Below, piece by piece: positions 63,543-64,000 of a stretch of DNA of 64,000 nucleotides. Within the stretch, counting starts at the first letter, position 1; each line of letters begins with the position of its first letter. The stretch is from Deroplatys truncata (Eukaryota; Arthropoda; Insecta; Mantodea; Mantidae). The stretch is from positions 4,712,001 to 4,776,000 of the forward strand of contig CM060985.1 of assembly GCA_030765065.1 (NCBI GenBank), read 5' to 3'. The notes under the pieces were generated by a model, which saw only the letters and a list, made by a program, of their open reading frames with translations, was not told the DNA's origin and did not search any database. A program made the translations under genes and the position numbers.

Positions 63543-64000
63543 TGTCCCTGCTTCTAGTTACAACAGAGAGAACGTTGCGTTATAATACAACAGTTATCAG
63601 TATGTGAATGATGTCAGACCTTGGTACTGTCCTTGCTTCTAGTTACAACAGAGAGAACGTTGCGTTATAATACAACAGTTATCAGTATGTGAATGTCAGT
63701 CCTTGGTAAGGTCGCTGCTTCTAGTTACAACAGAGATTATGTTGTGTTACAATACAACAGTTACTAGTATGTGTATAATGTAGACCTTGGTACTGTCCCT
63801 GCTTCTAGTTACAACAGAGATCATGTTGCGTTATAATACAACAGTTATCAGTATGTGAATGATGTCAGACCTTGGTACTGTCCCTGCTTCTAGTTACAAC
63901 AGAGAGAACGTTGCGTTATAATACAACAGTTATCAGTATGTGAATGATGTCAGACCTTGGTACTGTCGCTGCTTCTAGTTACAACAGAGATTATGTTGCA

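Larger units (their letters stand above)
31428..64000. repeat. Satellite II: 82-85-bp tandem array, about 388 units, runs off the window
   Basis: The unit has a constant part ('ttggtactgtc', 'gcttctagttacaacag', 'gttataatacaacagttac', 'agtatgtg') and a variable joint that sets its length: gtgtataatgtagacc (84 bp), gtgaatgatgtcagacc (85 bp), gtgaatgtcagtcc (82 bp) or gtgtatatcagacc (82 bp). The 84-bp class fills about 31560-34340, the 85-bp class dominates from about 34660, and the gtgtatatcagacc class forms discrete domains. Units differ by recurring variants (gagattatg, gagagaacg, gcgagtatg, gagatcatg). No frame stays open for more than about 100 codons, and the open frames seen are repeats of the satellite. 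Confidence 0.98.

Overview
The window is eukaryotic, non-coding, repeat-dominated DNA. No intact gene is convincingly present on either strand. The two tRNA-derived SINEs (A- and B-box heads followed by a body with a 'gtggttttctctggtt'-like core) and the many AT-rich interspersed repeats carrying GT/CA-rich stretches look like an arthropod, most likely insect, genome. That placement rests on general resemblance and is not a species call. By eye, about four fifths of the 64 kb is tandem satellite.

Layout. (1) Positions 1-5890 hold a nest of copies of one unclassified interspersed repeat of about 0.8 kb. One copy has a 231-bp tail amplified in tandem, and one is inverted relative to its neighbours. 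A minus-strand relic of a LINE reverse transcriptase lies among them (about 1467-1813). (2) 5891-7050 is low-copy sequence without a recognisable feature. (3) 7051-12054 is satellite I, about 58 copies of an 85-bp unit with internal block duplications. It ends directly in 2.4 copies of an unrelated 112-bp repeat (12055-12324). (4) 12405-12760 is a tRNA-derived SINE, followed by about 1.6 kb without a feature. (5) 14402-28970 is a 45-bp satellite in two related subfamilies: A (about 14402-25569) and B (about 25570-28970). Each has islands of the other, and A contains a duplicated block of about 3 kb that looks identical. (6) 29021-29310 is a second SINE, then 29590-30875 has two more copies of the 0.8-kb family and a tRNA-like scrap. 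(7) 31428-64000 is satellite II, about 388 copies of an 82-85-bp unit organised into super-units of 7.3-11 kb. These are nearly identical and run off the right edge.

Nothing works together as a gene system. The interest lies in the satellites: the very recent 10-kb higher-order copies, a dyad in each 85-bp unit (with a possible shared core between satellites I and II), and the 45-bp satellite whose period is exactly 15 codons, so that long reading frames stay open on both strands without evidence of a gene. Near-identical copies of this size are also what assembly errors produce, so copy number should be treated as provisional.
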